From an uncultured Cytophagales bacterium (GTDB lineage Bacteria; Bacteroidota; Bacteroidia; Cytophagales; Thermonemataceae), in the NCBI GenBank assembly GCA_938002655.1, contig CALLAC010000010.1, positions 84,882 through 148,881 on the forward strand: DNA of 64,000 nt, in the 5' to 3' direction. Shown here piece by piece: positions 25,841 to 35,007 of this stretch (position 1 is its first letter; the number at the start of each line of letters is the position of its first letter). A program made the position numbers and the translations under genes. A model generated the notes under the pieces. It worked only from the letters and a program-made list of their open reading frames with translations, was not told the origin of the DNA and did no database searches.

Positions 25841-27149
25841 ATCGGAAGGTGAGTTTGCATATTTTTTGTGTTTCGGAGCTTACTTTGGCATATTCACTGC
25901 TTCGTAAGCCCGCAACATAGATAATTTCTTCGCCACTTTCTACTACAAAAATTCGCCTCTTCAAATTTTTGGGAACTTTACAATCTATCAAAAAATCGCT
26001 GATTTTCTTCTTACCCTTCATTCCCAAAGGCTGAAACCTATCGCCCCTATGCCATACACGCACACGCAAAGGAAATTGCAATTTCTCTGCATCAAAATAA
26101 GCCTCATTTGGCTTTTTATTGATAAATAGATTAGAATTTTCGAAATTTTCACTTTTTAATTCAAAGTATTTTGTTTTTAAAACTTCATTTTCTCGCAGTT
26201 CGAACGAAGTATTTTCGTTTTGGTGAAAACTTATCGGTACAATTATCCAAGCATGCCTATCTCTTACAAGCCAATGCGTTCGAGAAAAAAATTCTGCTCC
26301 CACTTGCTTACTTTCGTAGATATCTTGGCACTGCCGAAACGAAAAGCCCCATTTTTCTAAAAAATGATGTAAAATCGCTACGTCAATCTCATCTGAAAAA
26401 CGTATTTGGCAAATTTCTCCTTGTTCTTGCATGTATCTTTGCTCAATTTCTTGCAGTTTATTTTGCCAAATTTTTTCGGCAGAAAGCAGTCTTTGAGTGG
26501 TTTCGGAAAAGTTTTGCAAAATATTCGGGTTGATTCGCTCTAAAAGCGGTAAAACCTTATGCCGAATAAAATTTCGTGTATAATCGCAAGAAGCATTAGA
26601 GCTATCTTCCAACCACTCTAAACCTTGCTTTTGAGCATACCGAAGAATTTCTGCCTTGCTTGCAAAAAGCAAAGGGCGAACAATAAAGCCATTTTTGGGC
26701 AGTATGCCTCGCAAACCTGCAATGCCCGTACCTTTGGAAAAGTTGAAAATAGCCGTCTCTAAGCTATCGTTGAGGTGATGAGCCGTAGCAATATACTCGT
26801 AATGCTCTCTCTGACGGATCTGCTCAAAAAAATCGTAACGAAGCTTGCGAGCCGCCATCTGAATAGAAATACCTTCTTTATGAGCCCAAAGGGCTGTTTC
26901 AAACTTTTGAAAATAAAAAGGAACTTCCAACTTTTCAGCCAAACCTTTGACAAACTCAACCTCTTTATCAGCTTCTGCTCGCAAAGCAAAATGGCAATGC
27001 ACCACGCCTACCTTATAACCCAAAAGAACCAACAAATGAAGCAAAACCACCGAATCTACACCGCCACTTACTGCCACAAGAATTTTGTCTGACTTTTCAA
27101 ACAAATTTTCCCTGAAAATATACGCCTGAAAGTCTTTGAGCAAATCCAT
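25833..27149 (-). CDS. tilS: tRNA(Ile)-lysidine synthase
   Basis: TilS modifies C34 of tRNA-Ile2 to lysidine, so the anticodon reads AUA instead of AUG. The 438-residue enzyme has the PP-loop ATP-binding motif VAVSGGVDSVVLLHLL near residue 25, the ATAHHLNDSLETAIFNFSKGTG block, and the C-terminal TilS domain (RGDRFQPLGMKGKKKISDFLID). The ATG at 27149 gives MDLLKDFQAYI; the track start adds 31 unconserved residues. The stop overlaps mltG by 8 bases. Confidence 0.96.
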   Translation of the reverse strand: MDLLKDFQAYIFRENLFEKSDKILVAVSGGVDSVVLLHLLVLLGYKVGVVHCHFALRAEADKEVEFVKGLAEKLEVPFYFQKFETALWAHKEGISIQMAARKLRYDFFEQIRQREHYEYIATAHHLNDSLETAIFNFSKGTGIAGLRGILPKNGFIVRPLLFASKAEILRYAQKQGLEWLEDSSNASCDYTRNFIRHKVLPLLERINPNILQNFSETTQRLLSAEKIWQNKLQEIEQRYMQEQGEICQIRFSDEIDVAILHHFLEKWGFSFRQCQDIYESKQVGAEFFSRTHWLVRDRHAWIIVPISFHQNENTSFELRENEVLKTKYFELKSENFENSNLFINKKPNEAYFDAEKLQFPLRVRVWHRGDRFQPLGMKGKKKISDFLIDCKVPKNLKRRIFVVESGEEIIYVAGLRSSEYAKVSSETQKICKLTFRFI

Positions 27150-27264
27150 TGAAAAAGTGAAATTTTTCTGTAAATTTGCATAGAAATTTATTCGAAACAA
27201 AAATTTAATTTGCACGTTATTTGCATAATCTGCAAAAAACATTTTTCATTTAATTTTTGCCAAA

Positions 27265-29469
27265 ATGTTTCTTATGCGTAAATTCTTAATAACTCTACCT
27301 GTTGCCATTCTGACAGCCTGGGCAGTACAATGGGGCATTAGCCAATACAAACAAACAGAAGACATGCCCTCGGCCGATTTGTTTGTCCTTTCCAAAGAAA
27401 ACAAAGTCTTTGTCAGTTTAGATACTTTTCAGCTCAAACCTACTGCTCATTACGAAAGAAAAGCTACTACTATTGTAGCTCTGATTGTCAATAGGCATTA
27501 CAGACGAATGAACCTTGATGACAAAGTTTCAGAAATGATTTGGGATAATTTCATCAAAGATTTGGACGAGAATCGTTTGTATTTACTGCAAAGCGATATT
27601 GATGAGTTCAGCAAGTTCAAGTACACGCTTGATGACGAGTTGCGTCAGGAAAAAAATAATCTGAATACAGCTTATTTCATCTACAATCGTTATATGAGGC
27701 GAGTTTTGGAGCGTTTGGAACGCAACAAAGCTCTGCTGAAAGAAAAATTTGATTTCAGCCAAGACGAATATTTTGAAACCGACCGCAAAAAACTGCCTTT
27801 CCCCAAAAATATGCAGGAAGCCGATAATGAATGGCGAAAACTGCTCAAAAATAATATTTTAGAAGGAAAACTATCAGGCGAAAAAATAGAAGAAAGCATA
27901 AGTAAGTTAGAAAAACGCTATGAAAATTTCAAGAAAAACTTGCTAAGAACGACCATAGAGGATGTTTTCCAAACTTATATGAATGCCCTTGCTATGGCTT
28001 ATGACCCCCATACCAATTATTTTTCGCCACTCAATGCCGATAATTTCAACAATTCAATGAAACGCTCTCTGGAAGGCATTGGAGCGGTGCTATCTAGCGA
28101 AAATGATTATATTGTCATTCGTGAAGTACGACCCGGCGGACCTGCTTTCAAGAGTAAAAAGATTTTCAAAAACGATAAAATTATTGCCGTAGCCCAAGGA
28201 GATGATGGTGAAATGGTAGATATTGTAGGTTGGCGAGTAGATGAAGCCGTTCAACTGATTCGTGGCAAAAAAGGTACCGTAGTAAGATTAAAAATTTTAC
28301 CTGCTCGCGAGGGTGCCGCCGCCAAACCGATTGAAGTACGTATGATACGCGAAAAAATCACTTTTGAGGAACAATCTGCTACCAAGCAAATCATTGAAGT
28401 TGAAGAGGGTAAAAAGAAACGCCGTATCGGCATCATTAGCATTCCTGCTTTTTACATCAATTTTGATGAATATCGCGAAGGTAAGAAAGACTATAAAAGC
28501 ACTACCAACGATGTCAAGAAACTTCTAGAAGAACTCAAAACCGAAAAAGTAGAAGGTATTATCGTAGATTTACGTTACAATGGAGGTGGCTCACTCAAAG
28601 AAGCCATTGATTTGACAAGTTTGTTTATCAAAGGTGGTGCAGTAGTGCAAATCAAAGATGCCAATGGCAGAATAAGCGTAGGCGATACCGATGATTTTGC
28701 ACAAGTCTATACAGGTCCTTTGGTAGTAATGACCAATCGTTTCAGTGCTTCGGCTTCCGAAATTTTTTCAGGAGCTATTCAAGACTACAAAAGAGGAGTA
28801 ATTGTTGGAGAAAATACTTATGGCAAAGGCACCGTGCAAAATGTTATAGATTTGGCCCGCTTTTTGCCCAATGAAAGCAATCCTAACCCCAACAGCAACG
28901 GTATAGGACAACTCAACCTCACCGTTTCTAAATATTATCGGGCTTCGGGTAGCAGTGTACAAAATAAAGGTGTAACGCCTGATATCCTTTTGCCCAGCCC
29001 TTTTGAAGCCAACGAGCTGAGTGAAGCCTCTTATCCTACATCATTGCCTTGGGACGAAATTAGTCCTGCAAGTTCTTTCAAACCTACCAATGAAGTAAAA
29101 AGCAAAACTTTGATAACTCTACAAAATAACTTCCAAAAACGCCTCAAAACAGATGAAGACCTGATAAAACTCATTGCAAGTACCGAAAAGGCACGCCAAA
29201 GACGTAAAGAAACACTTGTTTCCCTCAATGAAACCAAACGCAAAGCTGAAAAAGAAAAACTTGAAAAAGAACGCAAAGAATTGGAAGAACAAACCAGTAA
29301 TTTAGAAGAAGATAGCAAATCCGAAGAGAAAAAAGCAAGTGAAAACACCGAAGAAAGCACCGAAAGCAAGCCCAAAATTAAACCTGTGGAGCAGTACAAA
29401 AACATCAAAGATTTGTATAAGAAAAACGCTATTCAAGTACTTTTAGATTTAATCAAACTCAATTCGTAA
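27265..29469 (+). CDS. Tail-specific (C-terminal processing) protease, Prc/Tsp type, S41A
   Basis: This 734-residue serine protease has an N-terminal membrane or signal segment, a Prc-type helical region, a PDZ domain (EGIGAVLSSENDYIVIREVRPGGPAF), the S41 catalytic core and a C-terminal DUF3340-like tail with a charged KEKLEKERKELEEQ coiled coil. The Ser/Lys dyad can be placed at S496 in NRFSASASEIF and K521 in GENTYGKGTVQ, with the 25-residue spacing of E. coli Tsp. It would degrade or trim periplasmic proteins and cell-wall enzymes. A second Met at residue 4 is an alternative start. The next gene follows by 19 bases. Confidence 0.94.
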   Translation: MFLMRKFLITLPVAILTAWAVQWGISQYKQTEDMPSADLFVLSKENKVFVSLDTFQLKPTAHYERKATTIVALIVNRHYRRMNLDDKVSEMIWDNFIKDLDENRLYLLQSDIDEFSKFKYTLDDELRQEKNNLNTAYFIYNRYMRRVLERLERNKALLKEKFDFSQDEYFETDRKKLPFPKNMQEADNEWRKLLKNNILEGKLSGEKIEESISKLEKRYENFKKNLLRTTIEDVFQTYMNALAMAYDPHTNYFSPLNADNFNNSMKRSLEGIGAVLSSENDYIVIREVRPGGPAFKSKKIFKNDKIIAVAQGDDGEMVDIVGWRVDEAVQLIRGKKGTVVRLKILPAREGAAAKPIEVRMIREKITFEEQSATKQIIEVEEGKKKRRIGIISIPAFYINFDEYREGKKDYKSTTNDVKKLLEELKTEKVEGIIVDLRYNGGGSLKEAIDLTSLFIKGGAVVQIKDANGRISVGDTDDFAQVYTGPLVVMTNRFSASASEIFSGAIQDYKRGVIVGENTYGKGTVQNVIDLARFLPNESNPNPNSNGIGQLNLTVSKYYRASGSSVQNKGVTPDILLPSPFEANELSEASYPTSLPWDEISPASSFKPTNEVKSKTLITLQNNFQKRLKTDEDLIKLIASTEKARQRRKETLVSLNETKRKAEKEKLEKERKELEEQTSNLEEDSKSEEKKASENTEESTESKPKIKPVEQYKNIKDLYKKNAIQVLLDLIKLNS

Positions 29470-29488
29470 CCCTAAAAAATGTAATTTT

Positions 29489-30301
29489 ATGAAACGTTTA
29501 TTCATTTTTCTGCTCACTTTTGTAGCTCTATCAAACTTCAATGAAAGTTTTGCTCAAAAGAAAAAGAAAAAAAACAAAGAAACCGCAGAAAATACTGCTC
29601 TGCAAGCGGGCAAAATCCTTTTACGCTACAATTTGCCCAAAGGTGCTACCTATACCCAATCTTTGGATATGGATATGAATATAGAAGTAATGGGTATGCA
29701 AATACCTCAAAAGCAAACTATGAGCCTGAAAGCAATTGTTACTGATATTGCCGATAATGGTAACCAAACTCACGAGATTACTTATGAAAAAGTTTACATG
29801 AAACAATCCTCTCCAATAGGCGATATGGAGTTTGATTCTGATAATCCTAGCAAGCAACCTGCCGAACTAGAAAGCTTGAAAGAACTGAAAGGTTCTAAAT
29901 TTACAATGGTGATTAGCCCAAGAGGTAAAATCATAGAAATAAAAACAGATAAAAACTTGCCTCAGACCTCTACACAGCAAAACATAGAATATCCTGAAAG
30001 CCCGATAGGCATAGGCGAATCTTGGACAGGAGAAACCTCTGATAAAAATGAACAAATTGGAGAAATCAAAACCAAAACTACTTACAAACTTACTTCTATA
30101 AACAACGAAATTGCAGAATTCGAAGCAAAAGGAAAAATTTATATTGATAACAAAGAACAAGGTGAAACTAACGGCACCATCAAAGTAAATATCAAAACAG
30201 GTCTTACCATTGAAAGTAACATCAGACAAATAATGAATATACAGGCACAAGGTATGGAAATGAAACTCAATAATACTATCAAAGCTACAACCAAAATGTA
30301 A
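29489..30301 (+). CDS. Secreted beta-rich protein, DUF6263-like
   Basis: The 270-residue product has a signal peptide (MKRLFIFLLTFVALSNFNESFAQ) followed by a Lys-rich stretch. The rest is rich in alternating polar and hydrophobic residues: LRYNLPKGATYTQSLDMDMNIEVMG, FTMVISPRGKIIEIKTD, PESPIGIGESWTGET. This matches the DUF6263-type proteins common in Bacteroidota, of unknown function, probably a periplasmic or outer-membrane-facing beta protein. It is the second gene in a likely operon after the Prc protease. Confidence 0.7.
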   Translation: MKRLFIFLLTFVALSNFNESFAQKKKKKNKETAENTALQAGKILLRYNLPKGATYTQSLDMDMNIEVMGMQIPQKQTMSLKAIVTDIADNGNQTHEITYEKVYMKQSSPIGDMEFDSDNPSKQPAELESLKELKGSKFTMVISPRGKIIEIKTDKNLPQTSTQQNIEYPESPIGIGESWTGETSDKNEQIGEIKTKTTYKLTSINNEIAEFEAKGKIYIDNKEQGETNGTIKVNIKTGLTIESNIRQIMNIQAQGMEMKLNNTIKATTKM

Positions 30302-30305
30302 TGAT

Positions 30306-30608
30306 ATGCAAGATATTGACGCCAAAGAACTCAACGAAAGGCTTTTGAAAGGAGAGAACTTACATATTTTAGATGTACGCGAAACTTGGGAGTACGAAGA
30401 AGAGAACCTCAATGGTAAGCTCATCCCTTTGGGCGAATTACCTCAACGCCTTCTAGAAATTGAAGATTGGAAAGAAAAAGAAATCATCGTGCATTGTCGT
30501 TCGGGTTCTAGAAGCGAAAATGCTAAAAAATTTTTGCAAAGCAAAGGTTTTCGGAATGTTAGAAACCTAATTGGTGGTATCAGCCTTTATTTAGAGCAAT
30601 ACGGATAA
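30306..30608 (+). CDS. Single-domain rhodanese-like protein
   Basis: This 100-residue protein is one rhodanese domain. It has LHILDVRETWEYEEENLNGK and the active-site loop IVHCRSGSRSE with Cys64, the persulfide-carrying residue. The gene begins 5 bases after the DUF6263 stop and ends 12 bases before the class IV aminotransferase, so it is in an operon. It probably carries sulfane sulfur in the cytosol; the acceptor is unknown. Confidence 0.93.
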   Translation: MQDIDAKELNERLLKGENLHILDVRETWEYEEENLNGKLIPLGELPQRLLEIEDWKEKEIIVHCRSGSRSENAKKFLQSKGFRNVRNLIGGISLYLEQYG

Positions 30609-30619
30609 ATCTTTTGCCA

Positions 30620-31426
30620 ATGAACTTTGCTCTACTCAATGGCACCTTTAGCGAAAATTTTACCTCCAACCGTGCTTTTGAATATGGCGATGGTGTTTTT
30701 GAAACACTTATAGTACGGAAAAATAAAATTTTCTTTTGGGAAAAGCATTATCAAAGGCTTTGCGAGGCAATGCAGGCTCTTCAGCTTGAAAAGCCTGCTT
30801 TTTTTACAATGAACTTTTTGGAAAAAGCTATTTGGCAAGTAGCCAAAAAAAATGGTTTTACGGATACTTTTCGCATCAAAATCAATGTATGGCGAGATAG
30901 TGCAGGTTGGTATGCCCCCGAAAAAAACGAAATTTCGTGGCTTATACGTGTCTTTCATTATATTTCTAAAGCTCCCATCAAATCCAAAGCCATTTTTTTC
31001 GATCAAGTTCCTCTCGTAAATTCCTCTATTTCGCCCTATAAAACTTGTAATGCCTTGCCCTATGTACTAGCAGGCTTAGAAAAAAATAAACAAAAAGTTG
31101 ATGAAATTATTTTACTAGACTGCTACGGCAATATTGCCGATGCCTTGGTTTCTAATGTTTTCTGGATAACAAACAACACACTCTACACGCCTTCAATTGC
31201 TTGTGGTGGCAAAAAGGGAATTATGCGAAGCGTAATTTTAGAATTTTGTAAAGAAAATGGCATAGAAATTAAGGAAAGCTTTTGCCGCAAAGAAGAACTC
31301 TTGCATGCACAAACCATTTTTACAAGTAATGTAGCAGGTATTGAAGCTATCGAACAAGTTGAAAACCAACACTATACAACCAAACATGAATTTCTACAAG
31401 CTATCAGCAAGTTAATAGAAGCCTAA
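30620..31426 (+). CDS. Aminotransferase class IV (aminodeoxychorismate lyase or branched-chain aminotransferase-like)
   Basis: The 268-residue fold type IV PLP enzyme has NRAFEYGDGVFETLIVRKNK at the N-terminus, the PLP-binding Lys141 in SISPYKTCNALPY, and SNVFWITNNTLYTPS and GIMRSVILEFCKENGIEI later. Length and the YGDGVFET motif fit PabC (aminodeoxychorismate lyase) at least as well as IlvE. PabC would make p-aminobenzoate for folate, and folK is 30 kb away, so the choice stays open. The track start is a TTG at 30614; the ATG at 30620 is preferred. Confidence 0.85.
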   Translation: MNFALLNGTFSENFTSNRAFEYGDGVFETLIVRKNKIFFWEKHYQRLCEAMQALQLEKPAFFTMNFLEKAIWQVAKKNGFTDTFRIKINVWRDSAGWYAPEKNEISWLIRVFHYISKAPIKSKAIFFDQVPLVNSSISPYKTCNALPYVLAGLEKNKQKVDEIILLDCYGNIADALVSNVFWITNNTLYTPSIACGGKKGIMRSVILEFCKENGIEIKESFCRKEELLHAQTIFTSNVAGIEAIEQVENQHYTTKHEFLQAISKLIEA

Positions 31427-31452
31427 ACCGATTGGTATAAAAACAAAATGCT

Positions 31453-32211
31453 TTAGGCATATCCCACGATTTTATAGACTGCAAAACCAACTATTTCGTG
31501 TAAAAGCACATACCAGTAATAAAGCGATTTTTCATTGGGTATGAGCCAAGCCGCCGGTAGCCAACTACGATTTTGGCTATAAAAATCTACCGAAAAAACA
31601 TCTACGGCAACACCTACTCGTTCAAAACATGCCTTGGCTCGCCGTAAATGAAAAGCCGAAGTAATCAGCAAATATTTTTGATTAGGAAACTGCTTTTGTA
31701 AAATTTTTGCAGAAAAAAGAGCATTTTCACGCGTATTCAGCGATTTTTCTTCTAGGATAATATCACTTTCGGCTACGCCTGCAAGCAATAAAATTTTCTT
31801 TATTTCTTTACCTTCATGAATATCTTTTTCAAAAAAATGCCCTCCCGAAACTAAAATTTTCTTGATTTTGCCCATCTTGTAAAGCAGAAATGTATGCGTA
31901 AGACGATCACCACCTTTGTTGAGATAAAGCCTATCGGCAGGTTCTTTCTGTGCATTTGAAATACCTGTGAGCAAAATACCTACTTCATAATTTTGCACTT
32001 TTTCCCAAGCTGTAGCAGGCACTTCCCAAGCCAACAGAGCTTCGTTGATAAAAAACGGATTGGTGAAAAATAAAAGCAAACCTATTCCCCAACGAAAAAA
32101 CTTTTCCTTGCGTTTAGAATTTTTACTAAAAATACTTATCGCAAAACAAATCAGTATCCAAGTAAGCGGCATTAGGAAATAAAAAAGCGTTTTAGAAAGA
32201 ATATAAAACAT
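31453..32211 (-). CDS. YdcF family (DUF218) membrane protein
   Basis: The 252-residue protein has two N-terminal hydrophobic helices (LFYFLMPLTWILICFAISIF and WGIGLLLFFTNPFF) and a DUF218 domain: VGILLTGISNAQ, KKILVSGGHF, EEKSLNTRENALFSAKIL, LLITSAFHLRRAKACFERVG. This family includes SanA/ElyC/YdcF proteins, linked to envelope integrity; the catalytic role is not certain. The ATG at 32211 replaces a TTG track start. It is divergent from the BLUF gene. Confidence 0.88.
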   Translation of the reverse strand: MFYILSKTLFYFLMPLTWILICFAISIFSKNSKRKEKFFRWGIGLLLFFTNPFFINEALLAWEVPATAWEKVQNYEVGILLTGISNAQKEPADRLYLNKGGDRLTHTFLLYKMGKIKKILVSGGHFFEKDIHEGKEIKKILLLAGVAESDIILEEKSLNTRENALFSAKILQKQFPNQKYLLITSAFHLRRAKACFERVGVAVDVFSVDFYSQNRSWLPAAWLIPNEKSLYYWYVLLHEIVGFAVYKIVGYA

Positions 32212-32287
32212 AACATCTCTTTTTGAAAGCAGAAAGTTAAGCAAACAATTTTACTTCTTTTATGTTTTAAGTGAAAAAGAAAAAGCT

Positions 32288-32707
32288 ATGTTAGCACAGT
32301 TGTTTTATGTAAGCAAGCGTTCGCCAAAGTGTAGCGACGAAGATATTAAAAAAATTTTAGAAGTTAGTGTAGCAAATAATGCTAAAAAGAACATTACAGG
32401 CGTTTTACTGTATTCTAAAGAAAAGTTTTTGCAATGTATTGAAGGCGAACTGAACCATTTATTAGCCCTTTACGACAAAATCAAGTTAGACAAGCGTCAT
32501 TCAGAAGCTATAATGTTAGGTCTAATTCCTGTAAAAGAGCGAAATTTTCCGAGTTGGCAAATGGCAGGTAAATCCGTAGATTTGAACAAAGTAGATTTTC
32601 AGTTGCAAATGAGTGCCGCCGAAAGAGAAGAATTTGCAGATATACTCTCGGGCAAGGCAAAGTCGGCAGAAAGAGTTAACAAAATCATTCAACTTTTCTT
32701 CAAATAA
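32288..32707 (+). CDS. Short BLUF-domain blue-light photosensor
   Basis: This is a 139-residue stand-alone BLUF protein that should bind FAD. The flavin-network residues can be placed: Tyr7 (FYVSK), Asn35 (NITGVLLY), Gln49 (FLQCIEG) and Trp90/Met92 (FPSWQMAG). The Tyr-Gln distance of 42 and the Gln-Trp distance of 41 match AppA. About 45 residues after the BLUF core (KSVDLNKVDFQLQMSAAEREEFADI) form the usual C-terminal helices. There is no output domain, so it must act through a partner. A photolyase is 0.7 kb downstream on the other strand. Confidence 0.93.
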   Translation: MLAQLFYVSKRSPKCSDEDIKKILEVSVANNAKKNITGVLLYSKEKFLQCIEGELNHLLALYDKIKLDKRHSEAIMLGLIPVKERNFPSWQMAGKSVDLNKVDFQLQMSAAEREEFADILSGKAKSAERVNKIIQLFFK

Positions 32708-32713
32708 GCAATC

Positions 32714-32738
32714 AAACCTTCCTTTTCAAGGAAGGTTT
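32714..32738. terminator. Bidirectional terminator between BLUF gene and accB
   Basis: AAACCTTCCTT (32714-32724) pairs perfectly with AAGGAAGGTTT (32728-32738) over a 3-base loop between convergent genes. Confidence 0.75.
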
Positions 32739-32744
32739 AGTTAT

Positions 32745-33233
32745 TTAGAGTGGTTCAACTAAGAACAGGGGTTGGTCATATTCTACGGGGCTGGCATTTT
32801 CTACTAAAACCTTTACGATACGCCCTGCTACTTCCGATTCAATTTCATTGAAAAGTTTCATTGCTTCTATAATACACACTACTTGTCCGGGTTTGATTTC
32901 ATCACCTACATTGACAAAGTTGGGAGCATCGGGCTTGGGAGCTCTGTAAAATGTTCCAATCATAGGCGATTTGATAGTCAGATAGTTGCCCAAAGAAGTG
33001 GATTTGCTCTCTGTATTAGGTTGGACTTCTGTTTGTGGAGTTGGTTTAACATTGGGAGTAGTAGCTGTTGCCGCAGGTACTACAACAGAGGCTGAATTCG
33101 TAGGTAGTTCTATTTTTGCTGAGCCGCTATATCTTTTTACACTAATTTTGAATTCATCGGTTTCAATATGCACTTCATCAAGCGGTGATTGAGCGATAAA
33201 ATCTATCAAGTCACGAATTTCTTTAGCTTTCAT
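32745..33233 (-). CDS. accB: Biotin carboxyl carrier protein of acetyl-CoA carboxylase
   Basis: The 162-residue protein begins MKAKEIRDLIDFIAQSPLDEVHIETDEF, the AccB N-terminus, then a Pro/Ala/Thr-rich linker (about residues 54-85), then the biotinyl domain SPMIGTFYRAPKPDAPNFV with the biotinylated Lys in IIEAMKLFNEIES. It carries the carboxyl group in the first step of fatty-acid synthesis. The track start adds 54 unconserved residues. No accC is next to it, unlike the usual efp-accB-accC order in many bacteria. Confidence 0.96.
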   Translation of the reverse strand: MKAKEIRDLIDFIAQSPLDEVHIETDEFKISVKRYSGSAKIELPTNSASVVVPAATATTPNVKPTPQTEVQPNTESKSTSLGNYLTIKSPMIGTFYRAPKPDAPNFVNVGDEIKPGQVVCIIEAMKLFNEIESEVAGRIVKVLVENASPVEYDQPLFLVEPL

Positions 33234-33442
33234 TGCGAAAAAATTTTGGTGGAATACTCTTTTGCAAAGTGCCTCAAATATGCAAGGTTTTCTTGTAAAA
33301 ACAAAACAAGGTTTATAAATTTTTCTGCAATTGTTCGAAAGAAAGCAGGCAGTAAGAAGTAAAGTTTCAATGATGATGCATAAGAAAAAAAGCAAAACAC
33401 GTAATCGTTGTAGCTCAACTTTTGATGTATAGTTTTGGATTT

Positions 33443-34978
33443 TTACAAGTTTTCTGCATTATTTCTATACCATTGAGCTTGCTCTACGATTTTCTGCAAT
33501 TCTGTTGGGTGCATTTTAGAAAGCATCTGATATACGATTCTAATACGCTGATTTTTAGCAAGTTTTTCTCGGTGCCGATAGTGAAACTCCCAGTACAAAC
33601 TATTCAAGGGGCAGGCTTTTTCGCCGTATCTTTTTTTCTTGTCGTAGTAGCAATTTTCGCAGTAGTTGCTCATTTTATCCATATAATTTGCCGAAGCTGT
33701 ATAAGGTTTGCTTGCTATCAAACCACCATCGGCATATTGGCTCATACCTCTGGTATTGGTGATTTCAACCCATTCAATGGCATCTCTGTAAATTCCTAAG
33801 TACCATTTGTCTACTTCATCAGGCGAAACACCCAAAAGTAGTGCTATGTTTCCTGTAACCATGAGCCTTTGAATATGATGAGCAAAGGCTTCCTGCAGAG
33901 ATTGCATAATGACTTGCCGAGCACAATTCATTCGAGTTTTGCCCGTCCAGTACCAAGAAGGCAAAGGAGCTGAATGCCCCAAATAATTATTTTGGGCGTA
34001 ATCAGGCATTTTAGCCCAATACACACCACGCATATATTCACGCCAACCTAAAATCTGCCGTACAAAACCCTCAACCTGAGCTATGGAAATTTTTTCTGCA
34101 TTATTTTGCCAAGTTGTAATTGCTTTTTCTAGCACTTCCAAAGGGTGTAAAAGTTTTACGTTCAAAGCAAAAGAAAGTTGTGAATGGAATAAATGAGGTT
34201 CTTGTGTATGCATGGCATCTTCATAAGTGCCAAAATAGGGAAGCAAATTGTTTACAAAATGTTCTAAAAGCATTAAGGCTTGCTTACGTGAAATAGGTAC
34301 ATTCAAGATATTATTGTTTGGCAAAAAGCCAATGGTTCGAACTTTCTGTTTTTGTAGCAGTTCAATCAAATCGGCTACATTGTTGGGTAAATACAGCTCT
34401 TTGGGTACAGGAACTTGATAGCTAAATTTCTTACGATTTTCAGCATCATAGTTCCAGCGTCCTGTAAGAGGCTGGTCACCTTCCATTAGAATATTGTACT
34501 TTTTTCGCATTTGGCGATAGAAACTTTCCAAAAGATATTTTTTAGCCCCGAAATGCTGGTCAAGGTCTTCTCTTTTGCTCAAAAAATGCTCTGTATCAAA
34601 AGCTTGGCTTGCAATAGGAATATTTTGGCAAAATTCTTTTAGTTGTGTATCCAAGCGATACTCATCGGGTAATTGGTATTCAAATCGTCGAATTGGAAAT
34701 TTATGCATCAGAAATTCCAAATTTTTGCATAAGTCTTGTTGATTTTCAGGGTTATCTAATGCAAAATAAAAAACCTTATGACCTGCATTTTGCAATTCTT
34801 GGGCAAAATTTCGCATGGCGGCGAAAAAAGCAAGAATTTTTTGTACGTGATGCACAACGTAGTCAGTCTCTTGGCGAATTTCCATTAGCACGTAGAGCGT
34901 TCTTTCCTCTTTTTCTTTGAACCAAGAGTGATTGCTATTGAGTTGGTCGCCAAGTATAAGCCGAAGTGTCTGAAACAT
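33443..34978 (-). CDS. FeS-type cryptochrome/photolyase ((6-4) photolyase, PhrB-like)
   Basis: The 511-residue protein belongs to the FeS-BCP (DPRP-like) photolyase group. It opens MFQTLRLILGDQLNSNHSWF and contains QILGWREYMRGVYW and HHIQRLMVTGNIALLLGV. Four Cys residues at 352, 440, 443 and 456 (TRMNCARQ, YCENCYYD, KACPLNS) match the 4Fe-4S ligands of Agrobacterium PhrB (350, 438, 441, 454) with a constant offset of 2, and His368 matches the catalytic His366. It should repair (6-4) photoproducts with FAD. A BLUF photosensor is nearby. Confidence 0.93.
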   Translation of the reverse strand: MFQTLRLILGDQLNSNHSWFKEKEERTLYVLMEIRQETDYVVHHVQKILAFFAAMRNFAQELQNAGHKVFYFALDNPENQQDLCKNLEFLMHKFPIRRFEYQLPDEYRLDTQLKEFCQNIPIASQAFDTEHFLSKREDLDQHFGAKKYLLESFYRQMRKKYNILMEGDQPLTGRWNYDAENRKKFSYQVPVPKELYLPNNVADLIELLQKQKVRTIGFLPNNNILNVPISRKQALMLLEHFVNNLLPYFGTYEDAMHTQEPHLFHSQLSFALNVKLLHPLEVLEKAITTWQNNAEKISIAQVEGFVRQILGWREYMRGVYWAKMPDYAQNNYLGHSAPLPSWYWTGKTRMNCARQVIMQSLQEAFAHHIQRLMVTGNIALLLGVSPDEVDKWYLGIYRDAIEWVEITNTRGMSQYADGGLIASKPYTASANYMDKMSNYCENCYYDKKKRYGEKACPLNSLYWEFHYRHREKLAKNQRIRIVYQMLSKMHPTELQKIVEQAQWYRNNAENL

Positions 34979-35007
34979 ATTCGTAGCTGTAAGCCATTAG
35001 TGAAGGT

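Noticed and set aside
33422-33799. 125-codon plus-strand ORF over the photolyase C-terminus
   Set aside because: It is an antisense shadow of the conserved FeS photolyase, starting in the intergenic gap.
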